From JAXDBM01 sp964460245 (GTDB taxonomy: Bacteria > Desulfobacterota > Syntrophia > Syntrophales > Fen-1087): a stretch of 23,821 nucleotides of DNA. The notes beneath the pieces were generated by a model, which saw nothing but the letters and a program-made list of their open reading frames with translations, ran no database searches and was not told where the DNA came from. Positions 1 to 8,058 of the stretch are shown piece after piece. Position numbers and translations under genes: made by a program. Numbering within the stretch: the stretch's first letter is position 1; the number at the start of each line of letters is the position of its first letter. The stretch spans positions 1-23,821 of the forward strand of contig CAYWTL010000035.1 of NCBI GenBank assembly GCA_964460245.1. Direction: 5' to 3'.

Positions 1-37
1 TCAAGACCGCCGCCATAGACCACTCGGCCATCCCTCC
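1..37 (-). tRNA. tRNA-Ser(UGA), 5' half, cut by window edge
   Basis: The minus strand from base 37 down to 1 reads as the first 37 nucleotides of a serine tRNA. It shows a 7-nt acceptor arm (GGAGGGA), TG, a D arm GCC...GGC with the loop GAGTGGTCTAT, one G, the anticodon stem GCGGT and loop start CTTGA. The anticodon would therefore be TGA, reading UCA codons. The D-arm and anticodon-stem text is typical of bacterial tRNA-Ser. The 3' half, including the long variable arm expected for serine, lies outside the window. It starts 16 bases after the serS stop codon on the same strand and is probably co-transcribed with serS. Confidence 0.88.
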
Positions 38-53
38 GGTCGTGTTCGGAATG

Positions 54-1334
54 TTAACTCGCGGGTGGAATCCTGTCAATGCCCCTCATGTAAGGCCTCA
101 GGACCTCCGGGATGACGACGCTGCCGTCTGCCTGCTGGTGGTTTTCCATCACGGCGACGGTCGTCCTTCCGGCCGCCAGTCCCGAACCGTTCAACGTGTG
201 GACAAACTCCACCCTGCCGCTTCCCTCGCGGCGAAAGCGGATCGACGCCCGCCGGGCCTGGAAATCCTCGAAGTTGCTGCACGAGGAGATTTCCCGGTAG
301 GCGTCCTGCCCGGGCAGCCAGGCTTCCACGTCGTAAGTCTTGGCGGAGGAGAATCCCAGATCGGCCGTGCATAGGCTGACCGTCCGGTAGGGAATGTTCA
401 GCCGCTTCAGCACTTCCTCCGCGTTCAGGGTCAGCTTTTCCAGTTCATCGTAGGAGGTTTCCGGCGTGGTGAACTTGACCATCTCCACCTTGTTGAACTG
501 ATGCTGCCGGATCAGACCCCGGGTGTCCTTCCCGTAGGAGCCCGCCTCGGCGCGGAAGCAGGGGGAATAGGCCACATAATAAACGGGAAGGTCCTTCTCG
601 TTCAGAATCTCGTCCCGGTGGATATTGGTCACCGGGACCTCCGCCGTGGGGATCAGGTAATAATCCGTCTTCTCCACCTTGAACAGGTCCTCGGCGAATT
701 TCGGAAGCTGCCCCGTACCGGTCATGCTGTCCCGGTTGGCCATGAACGGGGGGAGCATCTCGGTGTACCCGTGCTCGGAGACGTGCAGATCGAGCATGAA
801 GTTGACGATGGCCCGCTCCAGCATGGCCCCAAGCCCGCGGTAAAGGGTAAAGCGGGCGCCGGTGATTTTCGCGCCCCGGGCGAAATCCAGGGTTCCCGTC
901 ATTTCTCCGATTTCCCAGTGGGGCCTCGGCTGGAAGTCGAAAATCCTTTTCTCCCCCCAAGTGCGGACGACCGGGTTGTCCTCGGAGCTTGTCCCGTATT
1001 CGACGGATTCGTGCGGAATGTTGGGGATGGTCATCACTATCTCGCCCAGCGCATCCTCGGTCGCCTTGAGCGATTCATCCAGCTCCTTGATGCGCGCCGA
1101 GACGGCCCCCATTCGAGCGATCTGGGCGGAGGCATCTTCTTTCCGCTTCTTCCTTTCGCCGACCTCCTTAGATACGGTGTTGCGCTCGCTTCGCAGCGCC
1201 TCCACTTCCTGAAGGATATCACGCCGTTTCGCATCGAGAGCGATGAAAGGACCGAAATCCATCTCCTGGCCCCGCTCTAGCATCTTCCGGCGGACCCGTT
1301 CGACGTTCTGCCTCAAAAATTTAATATCCAGCAT
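54..1334 (-). CDS. serS: Seryl-tRNA synthetase
   Basis: This cytoplasmic class II aminoacyl-tRNA synthetase charges tRNA-Ser with serine and also tRNA-Sec, the first step to selenocysteine. The 426 residues match the usual bacterial length. The N-terminal ~110 residues are the charged helical arm that binds the tRNA long variable arm. The class II core follows, with motif 2 around FRAEAGSYGKDTRGLIRQHQ and motif 3 around LNGSGLAAGRTTVAVMEN near the C-terminus. The start is the ATG at 1334, giving the family N-terminus MLDIKFLRQN, with an AAGG-type ribosome site upstream. It follows murJ by 92 bases on the same strand and precedes tRNA-Ser(UGA) by 16 bases, so enzyme and substrate may share a transcript. 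Confidence 0.97.
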   Translation of the reverse strand: MLDIKFLRQNVERVRRKMLERGQEMDFGPFIALDAKRRDILQEVEALRSERNTVSKEVGERKKRKEDASAQIARMGAVSARIKELDESLKATEDALGEIVMTIPNIPHESVEYGTSSEDNPVVRTWGEKRIFDFQPRPHWEIGEMTGTLDFARGAKITGARFTLYRGLGAMLERAIVNFMLDLHVSEHGYTEMLPPFMANRDSMTGTGQLPKFAEDLFKVEKTDYYLIPTAEVPVTNIHRDEILNEKDLPVYYVAYSPCFRAEAGSYGKDTRGLIRQHQFNKVEMVKFTTPETSYDELEKLTLNAEEVLKRLNIPYRTVSLCTADLGFSSAKTYDVEAWLPGQDAYREISSCSNFEDFQARRASIRFRREGSGRVEFVHTLNGSGLAAGRTTVAVMENHQQADGSVVIPEVLRPYMRGIDRIPPAS

Positions 1335-1426
1335 GACCTGACCTTCCCTTTGAAGGCGGTTTTCCTAACATTTTGCCCTTCCGAAGTCAATGATTTTATC
1401 GGAACGACCGGGCAATCCCCCCGGCT

Positions 1427-3016
1427 TCAGGACCGGGCGAACTTCCGCTTCCCGATCCTCACCAGGGTCACCATTTCCGGAACCCGGATCACGGCGCAGA
1501 CACCGAAGAAAGTCACCGCCCCGGCCGCGACAGCCGCAACCAGGAAGGAGAACCTTTCGCTGAAGGAGCCACCCGTTTTCCAAGGAAACAGGATTTCGAC
1601 CAGGACAATGGCCCCCCACATAACCGCCGAGGCGGCCAACGTCTTGAAAACGGACCCATAGAAGTCGCTGTCCACAAAGGGACCGATTTTCCGCTTCAGG
1701 ACGACGGCAAGCACGGCGACATTGACCGCCGAGGCGATGGAGGTGGCCAGCGCCAGACCGCCGTGCTGAAGGGGAAACATCAGGATAACGCTGCAGGCCA
1801 CGTTCACCACCAGCGCCGCAATGGCGGCTTTCATGGGATTCCGGGTATCCTGGAGCGAATAGAAAGCGGAGACGATCACCCGGATGACCGAAAAGGCCCA
1901 GAGGCCGACGCTGTAGTAGAGGAGGGCTTGGGCGGTGAGGGCGGTGGACCGCGCGTCGAAATGTCCCCGCTGAAAAAGGACCGAGATGATCGGCTCCCGC
2001 AGGGCGATCAGGGCGATCATCGCCGGGATGGTAATGAACAGAATCAGGCGGAGCGAGAAGGCGATCGTCTTCTTGAAATCCTCAAAATACCCTTTTGAAA
2101 TCTGCTCGGAAAAGCTGGGCAGGGTCGCCGTCCCCACGGCAATGGCAAAGACGCCTAGGGGAAGCTCCACGATCCGGTCGGCATAATAGAGGTAGGAAAC
2201 GCTGCCGCCGGGCAGCAGCGAAGCCAGGATCGTTCCGACGAGGACGTTGATCTGGTAGACGGCCGCGCCGAAAACGGCCGGCAGCATAAGCAGGCCGATC
2301 CGCTTGATGCCGGGATGCCAGAAGCGGAAGTCGGGCTTCAGACGAACCCCCAGCCGAACCAGAAACGGCCACTGCATCGCCAGTTGCAGAACGCCGCCGG
2401 CCATGACGCCCACGACCAGCGCCAGGATCGGCTCCCGGAAAAAGTCCCGCAGCGTCAGCGTCGCCAGGATCATGGAAAGGTTGAGGACGACCGGGGAGAG
2501 CGCCGGCGCCGCGAAATGGCGGAGTGAGTTCAGGATGCCCATGCAGAGGGCGACGAGCGAAATGAAAAAAATGTAGGGGAACATGAGGCGGTTGAGGAAA
2601 ACCGCCAGGTCGTACTGTGCGGGAACCCGCGTGAAGCCGGGGGCCATGACGGTGACGACGAGCGGCGAGAAAATTACGCCGGCGATGCAGACGGCAACCA
2701 GGATGACGGAGAGGAGCGTGAAGGCGATGCTGGCCAGCTCGAAGGCCTCCTCGCGCGATTTCCGGTTCAGGTATTCGGTGAAGACAGGCACGAAGGAAAT
2801 GGTGAGGGACCCTTCGCCGAGAAGCCTCCGCAGCAGGTTGGGGATCCGGAAGGCGACGAAAAAAGCGTCGGTCACGATCCCGGCGCCGAAGAAACCGGCC
2901 ACCACCATATCCCGAATGAACCCGAAAACCCTGCTCAGCATCGTGGCCAGGCCAACGATGCCCGCGGCCCTGGCGACCTTCGCGTCTTCCCGGCTGTGCG
3001 GACGCTCATTCTCCAT
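1427..3016 (-). CDS. murJ: Lipid II flippase MurJ (MviN family)
   Basis: An inner-membrane flippase of the MOP superfamily that moves lipid II to the periplasmic face for peptidoglycan synthesis. The protein of about 529 residues has many hydrophobic helices and the family N-terminal pattern (SRVFGFIRDMVVAGFFGAG, then TDAFFVAFRIPNLLRRLLGEG), which carries the conserved arginines of the central cavity. I chose the ATG at 3016, giving MENERPHSRE. It overlaps the last 11 bases of the DUF167 gene, which implies translational coupling. The open frame extends upstream to 3109, but that part lies inside DUF167 and does not resemble MurJ. An O-antigen flippase is the main alternative; the N-terminal motif argues against it. 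Confidence 0.95.
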   Translation of the reverse strand: MENERPHSREDAKVARAAGIVGLATMLSRVFGFIRDMVVAGFFGAGIVTDAFFVAFRIPNLLRRLLGEGSLTISFVPVFTEYLNRKSREEAFELASIAFTLLSVILVAVCIAGVIFSPLVVTVMAPGFTRVPAQYDLAVFLNRLMFPYIFFISLVALCMGILNSLRHFAAPALSPVVLNLSMILATLTLRDFFREPILALVVGVMAGGVLQLAMQWPFLVRLGVRLKPDFRFWHPGIKRIGLLMLPAVFGAAVYQINVLVGTILASLLPGGSVSYLYYADRIVELPLGVFAIAVGTATLPSFSEQISKGYFEDFKKTIAFSLRLILFITIPAMIALIALREPIISVLFQRGHFDARSTALTAQALLYYSVGLWAFSVIRVIVSAFYSLQDTRNPMKAAIAALVVNVACSVILMFPLQHGGLALATSIASAVNVAVLAVVLKRKIGPFVDSDFYGSVFKTLAASAVMWGAIVLVEILFPWKTGGSFSERFSFLVAAVAAGAVTFFGVCAVIRVPEMVTLVRIGKRKFARS

Positions 3017-3311
3017 GGCGGAACGATTCCGGAATGGCGCGCAAAACGTCGCCGGGGGCCAGGCCGGCGACTGTGACCCGCTTGTTTTTCGATTTGCGGC
3101 CGGCGGCAATGGCGATGTCCGACCTTTTCACCTTGAGGAGCGCCGACAGGAAACGGATGCACTCCTCGTTGGCCCGGCCCTCGACGGGCGGTGCGGTAAT
3201 CCGGATTTTGAGTGCGTCTCCGTGAAGGCCGGCCAGTTCGCATTTCGAGGACCGGGGCAGGACCCGAATCTGAAAGGCGACCCCCTGGTCCGTCTCTCTG
3301 ACCGTCAGCAT
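3006..3311 (-). CDS. DUF167 (YggU-type) protein
   Basis: A small cytoplasmic protein of 101 residues in the DUF167/YggU family, whose biochemical role is not established. Family hallmarks visible are the VLPRSSK segment near residue 20, LKIRITAPPVEGRANEE near residues 34-50, LKVKRSDIAIAAGRKSKNKRV near residues 58-78 and a C-terminal helix. It starts 9 bases after the yggT stop and its end overlaps the murJ start by 11 bases, so it sits inside a tight minus-strand operon. The yggT-DUF167 pairing is common in bacteria, which supports both calls. Confidence 0.9.
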   Translation of the reverse strand: MLTVRETDQGVAFQIRVLPRSSKCELAGLHGDALKIRITAPPVEGRANEECIRFLSALLKVKRSDIAIAAGRKSKNKRVTVAGLAPGDVLRAIPESFRHGE

Positions 3312-3320
3312 GGGCGCCGG

Positions 3321-3620
3321 CTACCTTGCGTGAATCGCCAGTTGCATCATCGTCCGGACCAGGAATTGCTGCAGGAAATAGATGGCCATGATGACGATAA
3401 CCGGCGAGATGTCGATGCCGAGGCCCCCCATGGGTATCCATCTGCGGACGGGGGCCAGCACCGGTTCCGTGACGCGGTAGAGGAAGTTGACGATGGGATT
3501 GTACGGATCCGGATTGACCCAGGAAACCACTGCACGCCCGATGACGATCCACAGATAGAGGGTCAGCCCCATATCCACGATTTTGGCAAGGGCGAAGATC
3601 AGATTTTCCAGGACAAACAT
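3321..3620 (-). CDS. YggT family membrane protein
   Basis: A small integral membrane protein (99 residues) with two hydrophobic blocks, residues ~1-27 (MFVLENLIFALAKIVDMGLT and on) and ~65-90. Between them is the conserved YggT segment: SWVNPDPYNPIVNFLYRVTE, then PVLAPVRRWIP. The role is uncertain; the family is linked to cell division, osmotic stress or membrane homeostasis in various bacteria. The start is the ATG at 3620 because a strong GGGAGGAAA ribosome site stands just before it and because the upstream in-frame extension to 3692 is hydrophilic, overlaps the hydrolase gene and does not look like YggT. It begins 19 bases after the hydrolase stop. Confidence 0.9.
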   Translation of the reverse strand: MFVLENLIFALAKIVDMGLTLYLWIVIGRAVVSWVNPDPYNPIVNFLYRVTEPVLAPVRRWIPMGGLGIDISPVIVIMAIYFLQQFLVRTMMQLAIHAR

Positions 3621-3639
3621 GGCATTTCCTCCCCCCGGG

Positions 3640-4416
3640 TCAGGGAAGCGATTCGGCAAATCTTCGAAGGACCCCGTTGAACGCCTCCGCATTTTCCATC
3701 ATGGGGAAATGCCCCGCGCCGCTGATCGTCTCCAGCTGCGCGCCGGGAATGTGGTCCTTCAGGTATTGAGACATCGGCGCCGGGGTCATCTTGTCCTCGT
3801 CGCCGCAGACGATCAGGACGGGCACGCGAATCCGGGAAACCGTTTCCGTGATGTCGAAACGGCTGCATGCCAGAAAGTCGCCATAGATAATTCCAGGGTC
3901 CACTCGGGACAGGCTTTCCGTCAGCGCGCCGGTCAGGCGCTCGCGGTTTGACTTTGCGACCGCGATCTTGGACACCATGGCGATTACCGCCGCAGGGTCG
4001 GCCTTCACGCCGTCCAGGATCGCCGGATTGACCGGCATGGTCGCTCCGCCGCCCACGGGAACGATGCCGCCGAGGCGATCCCCGGACTTCAGGGCAAAGG
4101 CGAGCGAAATGGCCGCGCCGATGGAGTGACCGATCAGAACGGGTCGCGGCGCGTCCAGATTTTCAAGGATCTTTTCAACCCATTCGACATACCGGCCGAC
4201 TTCCCGCTCCCCGGGGCCTTCGGAGCGGCCGTGGCCGGGGAGGTCCAGGGCGGCGATGTTGAAATCATTCCCGAGCCTGCCGTACTGGTGGACCCAGGCG
4301 GTGTGGTCTCCCCCGGAACCGTGTACGAACACGAGGGTCTTTTTCGCGGCGTCAAAACCGTCCCGGTTGACCCGACATGCAATCTTCCGCCCCCCGATTT
4401 CCCGAATTTCGATCAT
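3640..4416 (-). CDS. Alpha/beta-fold hydrolase
   Basis: A cytoplasmic alpha/beta hydrolase of about 258 residues; the substrate cannot be told from sequence. Visible features are the oxyanion-hole segment FVHGSGGDHTAW, the nucleophile elbow GHSIGA (serine in GxSxG), the acid position in VCGDEDKMTP and the catalytic histidine in SGAGHFPMMENAE. I chose the ATG at 4416 (MIEIREIGG) because GGGGGACCGGGAA precedes it. An upstream ATG at 4440 would add eight residues with a weaker ribosome site. It is the first gene of the minus-strand run leading to yggT, DUF167, murJ and serS. It could be an esterase, lipase-like enzyme or C-C hydrolase. Confidence 0.9.
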   Translation of the reverse strand: MIEIREIGGRKIACRVNRDGFDAAKKTLVFVHGSGGDHTAWVHQYGRLGNDFNIAALDLPGHGRSEGPGEREVGRYVEWVEKILENLDAPRPVLIGHSIGAAISLAFALKSGDRLGGIVPVGGGATMPVNPAILDGVKADPAAVIAMVSKIAVAKSNRERLTGALTESLSRVDPGIIYGDFLACSRFDITETVSRIRVPVLIVCGDEDKMTPAPMSQYLKDHIPGAQLETISGAGHFPMMENAEAFNGVLRRFAESLP

Positions 4417-4457
4417 TTCCCGGTCCCCCGTGAACAACATTTCCAGTGTGAACGAGG

Positions 4458-4486
4458 ACTATCACACAACTGCCGCCTTGTGCAAA
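4458..4486 (-). promoter_or_regulatory. Candidate sigma70 promoter, hydrolase-yggT-murJ-serS operon
   Basis: On the minus strand a TTTGCA -35 (4481-4486) and a GATAGT -10 (4458-4463) are separated by exactly 17 bases. Transcription would start near 4451, about 35 bases before the ATG at 4416. This is consensus matching by eye only. Confidence 0.4.
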
Positions 4487-4513
4487 CAAAGATTGGCGGC
4501 GGGTCTTTTCGTC

Positions 4514-4519
4514 TTGACA
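4514..4519 (+). promoter_or_regulatory. Candidate proC -35 box (TTGACA)
   Basis: A perfect TTGACA stands 62 bases before the proC ATG. The -10 that should follow at 16-18 bases is poor (TCATGG/CATGGA), so this is only a weak promoter candidate. Confidence 0.25.
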
Positions 4520-4580
4520 GGAATTCGGAAACGCGTCATGGAACAGCCTGAATCCAAATGGAAAGGAGGGGGCGGACCTC

Positions 4581-5399
4581 ATGTCGAAAGGCGAAAAAAT
4601 CGGATTGATCGGCGGCGGAAAGATGGGAGGCGTCCTGGCCGGGGGAATCGTTTCCGGCGGGCTCGTGCCGGCTTCGCAGGTGATCGTGGCGGACGTGGAT
4701 CGAGACAGGCTTCAGGAACTCGCGAAAACCCTCGGGGTGGAGACGACCGCGGACAACCGGGAGGCGGCAAAAGCGTCCCGGATCCTGATCCTGGCGGTGA
4801 AGCCACAGACGATGGCGGAGGTGCTCTCCGGCCTGGCGGGCGTCGTGGGCAAATCCCACCTGGTCATCTCCATCGTCGCGGGCATCCCCATTCAGTTCAT
4901 TGAGGACCGCTTTCGGAAAGGAACCCGGGTGATCCGCGTGATGCCCAATACGCCGGCACTCGTCGGAGAGGGAATGGCCGCCCTGTCCGCGGGTTCGGCG
5001 GCGACGGAGGCGGATCTGGCCGAGGCCCGGCGGATTTTCGACGCGGTGGGGCTCACCGTCGTCGTCAAGGAAGACCTCATGAATGCCGTGACCGGACTGA
5101 GCGGAAGCGGACCCGCCTACGCGTTCATCATGATCGAGGCCCTGTCGGACGGCGGCGTTCGCATGGGACTCAGCCGGGACATCGCCCTGAAGCTGTCCGC
5201 GCAAACCCTGCTGGGAGCCGCACGACTATGCCTCCAGGGGGGCAAGCACCCCGGCGAACTGAAGGACATGGTCACGTCTCCCGCCGGGACGACGATCGCC
5301 GGCATCAAGGCGCTGGAAGAGGGAAAAATCCGGGCCACCCTGATCGCCGCGGTCGAGGCGGCAACCTTGCGGGCAAGGGAGCTTGGGGGCGGAAAGTAG
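4581..5399 (+). CDS. proC: Pyrroline-5-carboxylate reductase
   Basis: The last step of proline synthesis: NAD(P)H-dependent reduction of 1-pyrroline-5-carboxylate to proline in the cytoplasm. The 272 residues match the family. An N-terminal Rossmann loop (GLIGGGKMGGVLAGG) binds the cofactor, AVKPQTM follows near residue 73, and the C-terminal dimerisation domain carries the ProC signature TGLSGSGPAYAF near residue 170. An AAGGAGG ribosome site lies before the ATG at 4581. It stands alone on the plus strand. Its stop codon is 2 bases from the stop of rng on the other strand, which leaves no room for a conventional terminator between them. proA is about 6 kb away and proB is not in the window. 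Confidence 0.96.
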   Translation: MSKGEKIGLIGGGKMGGVLAGGIVSGGLVPASQVIVADVDRDRLQELAKTLGVETTADNREAAKASRILILAVKPQTMAEVLSGLAGVVGKSHLVISIVAGIPIQFIEDRFRKGTRVIRVMPNTPALVGEGMAALSAGSAATEADLAEARRIFDAVGLTVVVKEDLMNAVTGLSGSGPAYAFIMIEALSDGGVRMGLSRDIALKLSAQTLLGAARLCLQGGKHPGELKDMVTSPAGTTIAGIKALEEGKIRATLIAAVEAATLRARELGGGK

Positions 5400-5401
5400 C
5401 C

Positions 5402-7246
5402 TCAGAAAATCAGGATGTCGTCCGCGTCGTTGCGATTCAGGATGCCAGGATCGTCACCGGTGGACTCCGCCGGGGTGTCGGGACGACCGGTTGCCGGATG
5501 GTCATCGCTCCCGGCTGAAGCTTCCGCATCCGCGCCGTCGCGTTTTTCGCCGGTTTTCTTCCTGCGGTGTCGGGACCGGCGCCGCGACTTCTTTTTGACC
5601 GGCCCTTCGGGGTGTCCTGCCGCATCCGCCTCTTCCGGGGATTCGTCCGACCTGCCGTCCCCGGGCGCAGGCGCGGCGAGGTCCGCCTCTCCTTCCGCTA
5701 CCTCCGCCCGGTCCTCCTCCCCAAGCGTCTGCATCTCTTCATCCGGCGCGAACTCGGGCCTCCGTTCCCGTTCGGTGAATTCCATTCTCATGTCGTCCCA
5801 GGCCATGTCGGCGCTTCCGGAAATGTGGATCGACATGTCGCAGAGCGACTCGAGCTTGCTGATTTCCGTCCTCTTCTGGTTGAGCAGGTAGTCGGCGACC
5901 TGATGGGGCAGGGCGATTTTCATCGCGGCATATCGATCCTTGAAGGCCTGCGACTCGATCTTGCGAAAAGCGCTCAACGCCGCGTATTCCAGCGATGGGC
6001 GGACCCCCCTCCCCCGGCAGAACGGGCAGGTGGTGTAGCTGATCTCCTGGATCGTGGACTGCTTCTTCTGACGCGACAGCTCCAGCATGCCGAATTTGGA
6101 GATCCGCGACAGCTGGATCCTCGCCCGGTCCACGCTCAGGGCCTTTTTGAAGACCTTCTCCACTTCCGCCTCGTGCTTGCGGTCGATCATGTCGATGAAA
6201 TCGATGACGATCAGCCCGCCCAGGTCCCGCAGCCTCAGCTGGCGGGCGATCTCCTCGGCGGCCTCGACGTTGGTCCGGAACGCCGTCTCCTCTACATTGC
6301 GTTTGTTGGAGGCCCGTCCGGAATTGACGTCGATGGTGATCATGGCCTCCGTCGGGTTGATGATGAGGTACCCGCCGGATTTGAGGTCGACGCGGTCCTG
6401 GTAGATGACGCGGATCTGGTCTTCGAGATGGTACCGGTCGAAAATCGGGGTCTTGTCCTTGTACTGCTTGATGATCCGGACGTTCCTGGGCGCGACGGCC
6501 TTGCAGTAGGCCCGCATCTGCCGGAAGGTGTCCGCGTCGTCCACGAGGATCTCCTCGATTTCCGTCGTGAAGTAGTCCCGGAGCGAGCAGACGCCGAAAT
6601 CGCTCTCCTGGTAAATCAGCGCGGGCGCGGCCGTTTCCTTTGCCCGCTTCTGGATCTCCTTCCACAATCGCGAGAGGTGCTGGTAGTCGCGCGCCAGCTC
6701 CTGCTTGGTCCGGTTCATGCCTGCGGTGCGGATGATGAAGCCGATGCCCTCTTCGATCTTGATCTGCTCCATCAGGGACTTCAGCCGCTTCCGGTCCTCC
6801 TCGTCCTCGATCTTGCGGGACACACCACTGCTCTGCTTGTTCGGCAACAGGACCAGGTAGCGGCCCGGCAGCGAGATGTAGGTGGTCAGCAGGGCGCCCT
6901 TGCGTTCGCTGACTTCCCGGAGAACCTGGACCAGGACCTCCTGCCCCGCTTTCAGCGAAGGCCGGGAATGGGCGTGGTTCCCGTCCTTCTCGCCGCCCTT
7001 CCGTTCCTTGAAGTACTCGCTGCCGACGTCGCGGAGGGGCAGAAATCCGTCCTTCTTCCCGCCGTAGTGGACAAATGCCGCCTGGAGGCCTCGCTCGACT
7101 TTCTGCACGACGCCCTTGTAGATGTTTCCGGTGATGGGTTCCCGGACGGCCATCTGGATGTTGAAATCCACCAGTTTGCCGTCGTCGACGATCGCCATCC
7201 GCTTCTGTTCCGGATGAACCGCGTTGATGAGCATTTCCTTTTTCAT
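5402..7246 (-). CDS. rng: Ribonuclease G/E family endoribonuclease
   Basis: An endoribonuclease that cuts single-stranded AU-rich RNA in rRNA maturation and mRNA decay. In 614 residues it shows an S1 RNA-binding domain (~38-125), a 5'-sensor/RNase H-like region, the two Mg-binding aspartates in TIDVNSG (~residue 310) and VIDFIDM (~355), and the Zn-link CPFCRGRG (~410). After about residue 500 the sequence becomes acidic and then strongly basic (KKKSRRRSRHRRKK), probably a disordered RNA- or partner-binding tail. It is longer than E. coli RNase G (~490) and much shorter than RNase E (~1060), so I use rng; 'rne-like' would also be fair. An AAAGGA ribosome site precedes the ATG at 7246. Confidence 0.94.
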   Translation of the reverse strand: MKKEMLINAVHPEQKRMAIVDDGKLVDFNIQMAVREPITGNIYKGVVQKVERGLQAAFVHYGGKKDGFLPLRDVGSEYFKERKGGEKDGNHAHSRPSLKAGQEVLVQVLREVSERKGALLTTYISLPGRYLVLLPNKQSSGVSRKIEDEEDRKRLKSLMEQIKIEEGIGFIIRTAGMNRTKQELARDYQHLSRLWKEIQKRAKETAAPALIYQESDFGVCSLRDYFTTEIEEILVDDADTFRQMRAYCKAVAPRNVRIIKQYKDKTPIFDRYHLEDQIRVIYQDRVDLKSGGYLIINPTEAMITIDVNSGRASNKRNVEETAFRTNVEAAEEIARQLRLRDLGGLIVIDFIDMIDRKHEAEVEKVFKKALSVDRARIQLSRISKFGMLELSRQKKQSTIQEISYTTCPFCRGRGVRPSLEYAALSAFRKIESQAFKDRYAAMKIALPHQVADYLLNQKRTEISKLESLCDMSIHISGSADMAWDDMRMEFTERERRPEFAPDEEMQTLGEEDRAEVAEGEADLAAPAPGDGRSDESPEEADAAGHPEGPVKKKSRRRSRHRRKKTGEKRDGADAEASAGSDDHPATGRPDTPAESTGDDPGILNRNDADDILIF

Positions 7247-7296
7247 GAAGAATCCTTTGGGGTCGCCGCGATCCGCCGCCCATGCGGACGGACCGG

Positions 7297-7319
7297 AGCA
7301 CTGCGCATGTTGCGGTGCT
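7297..7319 (-). other. Hairpin in the rng 5' leader
   Basis: A compact stem (AGCAC paired with GTGCT, with an inner CGC/GCG) lies about 50 bases upstream of the rng start, inside the 120-base gap after the YciO-type gene. Flanking GGACCG/CGGTCC segments could close it further. No U-tract follows, so it is not a terminator. A cis element in the mRNA of an RNase E/G gene is plausible but unproven. Confidence 0.35.
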
Positions 7320-7366
7320 GCCGGCTCGGCGCCGTTTGCGGTCCGGTCTGACCGGAACCCGTGTAT

Positions 7367-7975
7367 TTAGAGAAAGGCGGTCACGTCGCCTTTTCCAATG
7401 CGTATCACTTCCACCCGGTCGTCCACGAGGTTGATCACGCTGGACTGCCCGGACGCCTGGATGCCTCCGTCGATGACCAGGTCGACGCAATGCCGGAATT
7501 TTCTTTCCATCTCCGTCGGATCGGTCATGAGTTCACCGTCATTGTCCTTGACGCTGGTGCTGATGACCGGCTGGCCCAGCTCCCCCACCAGGGCCAGGCA
7601 GATGCGGTTGTCGGGCACGCGGATCCCCGTTGTCTGGCGCTTGGGCAGAATGATTTTGGGAACCAGCCGGGAGGCCTCGAGGATGAAGGTGTAAGGGCCC
7701 GGCAGAAGGCGCTTCATGGTCTTGTAGGCGTAGTCGGACACCCGGGCGTAACGGCTGATGTCCTTGAGGTCGGCACAGACGAAACTGAACGGCTGCTTCT
7801 CGCTTCTTCGCTTGATCCGATAGATCCTTTCAATCCCTCTTTTGTTGAACAGATCGCACCCCAGCCCGTAGGCGGTATCCGTCGGGTAGATCACGAGCCC
7901 TCCGTCGCGCAGGACTTCCACGGCCTTCCGGATCAGCCGCATCTGGGGGTTCTGGCTGTTGATGCTGACCAGCAT
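7367..7975 (-). CDS. YciO/Sua5/YrdC-type L-threonylcarbamoyladenylate synthase family protein
   Basis: A cytoplasmic 202-residue protein of the Sua5/YciO/YrdC family, whose best-known members make threonylcarbamoyl-AMP for the t6A modification of tRNAs. Visible motifs are GGLVIYPTDTAYGLGCD near residues 25-41, the KRRSEKQPFSFVC segment near residue 57, the GPYTFILEAS region and PVISTSVKDNDGE near residue 139. The length and the N-terminus resemble the YciO branch, whose activity is weaker or different from true TsaC/Sua5, so I give no symbol. The ribosome site before the ATG at 7975 is weak. It lies 83 bases after the cimA stop and 120 bases before rng, all on the minus strand. Confidence 0.9.
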   Translation of the reverse strand: MLVSINSQNPQMRLIRKAVEVLRDGGLVIYPTDTAYGLGCDLFNKRGIERIYRIKRRSEKQPFSFVCADLKDISRYARVSDYAYKTMKRLLPGPYTFILEASRLVPKIILPKRQTTGIRVPDNRICLALVGELGQPVISTSVKDNDGELMTDPTEMERKFRHCVDLVIDGGIQASGQSSVINLVDDRVEVIRIGKGDVTAFL

Positions 7976-8058
7976 ATCGCAGTGCTTTCAAACGGGAAAA
8001 ATGAAAAATCAATCCTGTGAGTTCCCTGTATCAGAATCCCGCGAGCTTGACAACGGAC

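Noticed and set aside
1335..1426. Terminator between murJ and serS
   Set aside because: A CCGGG/CCCGG stem can form near 1407-1423, but no T-run follows on the minus strand; read-through into serS is likely.
5567..7351. Long plus-strand open frame (594 codons) opposite rng
   Set aside because: It is a GC-rich antisense shadow of a well-supported gene. It has no recognisable domains and a composition dominated by Arg, Leu, Val and Asp.
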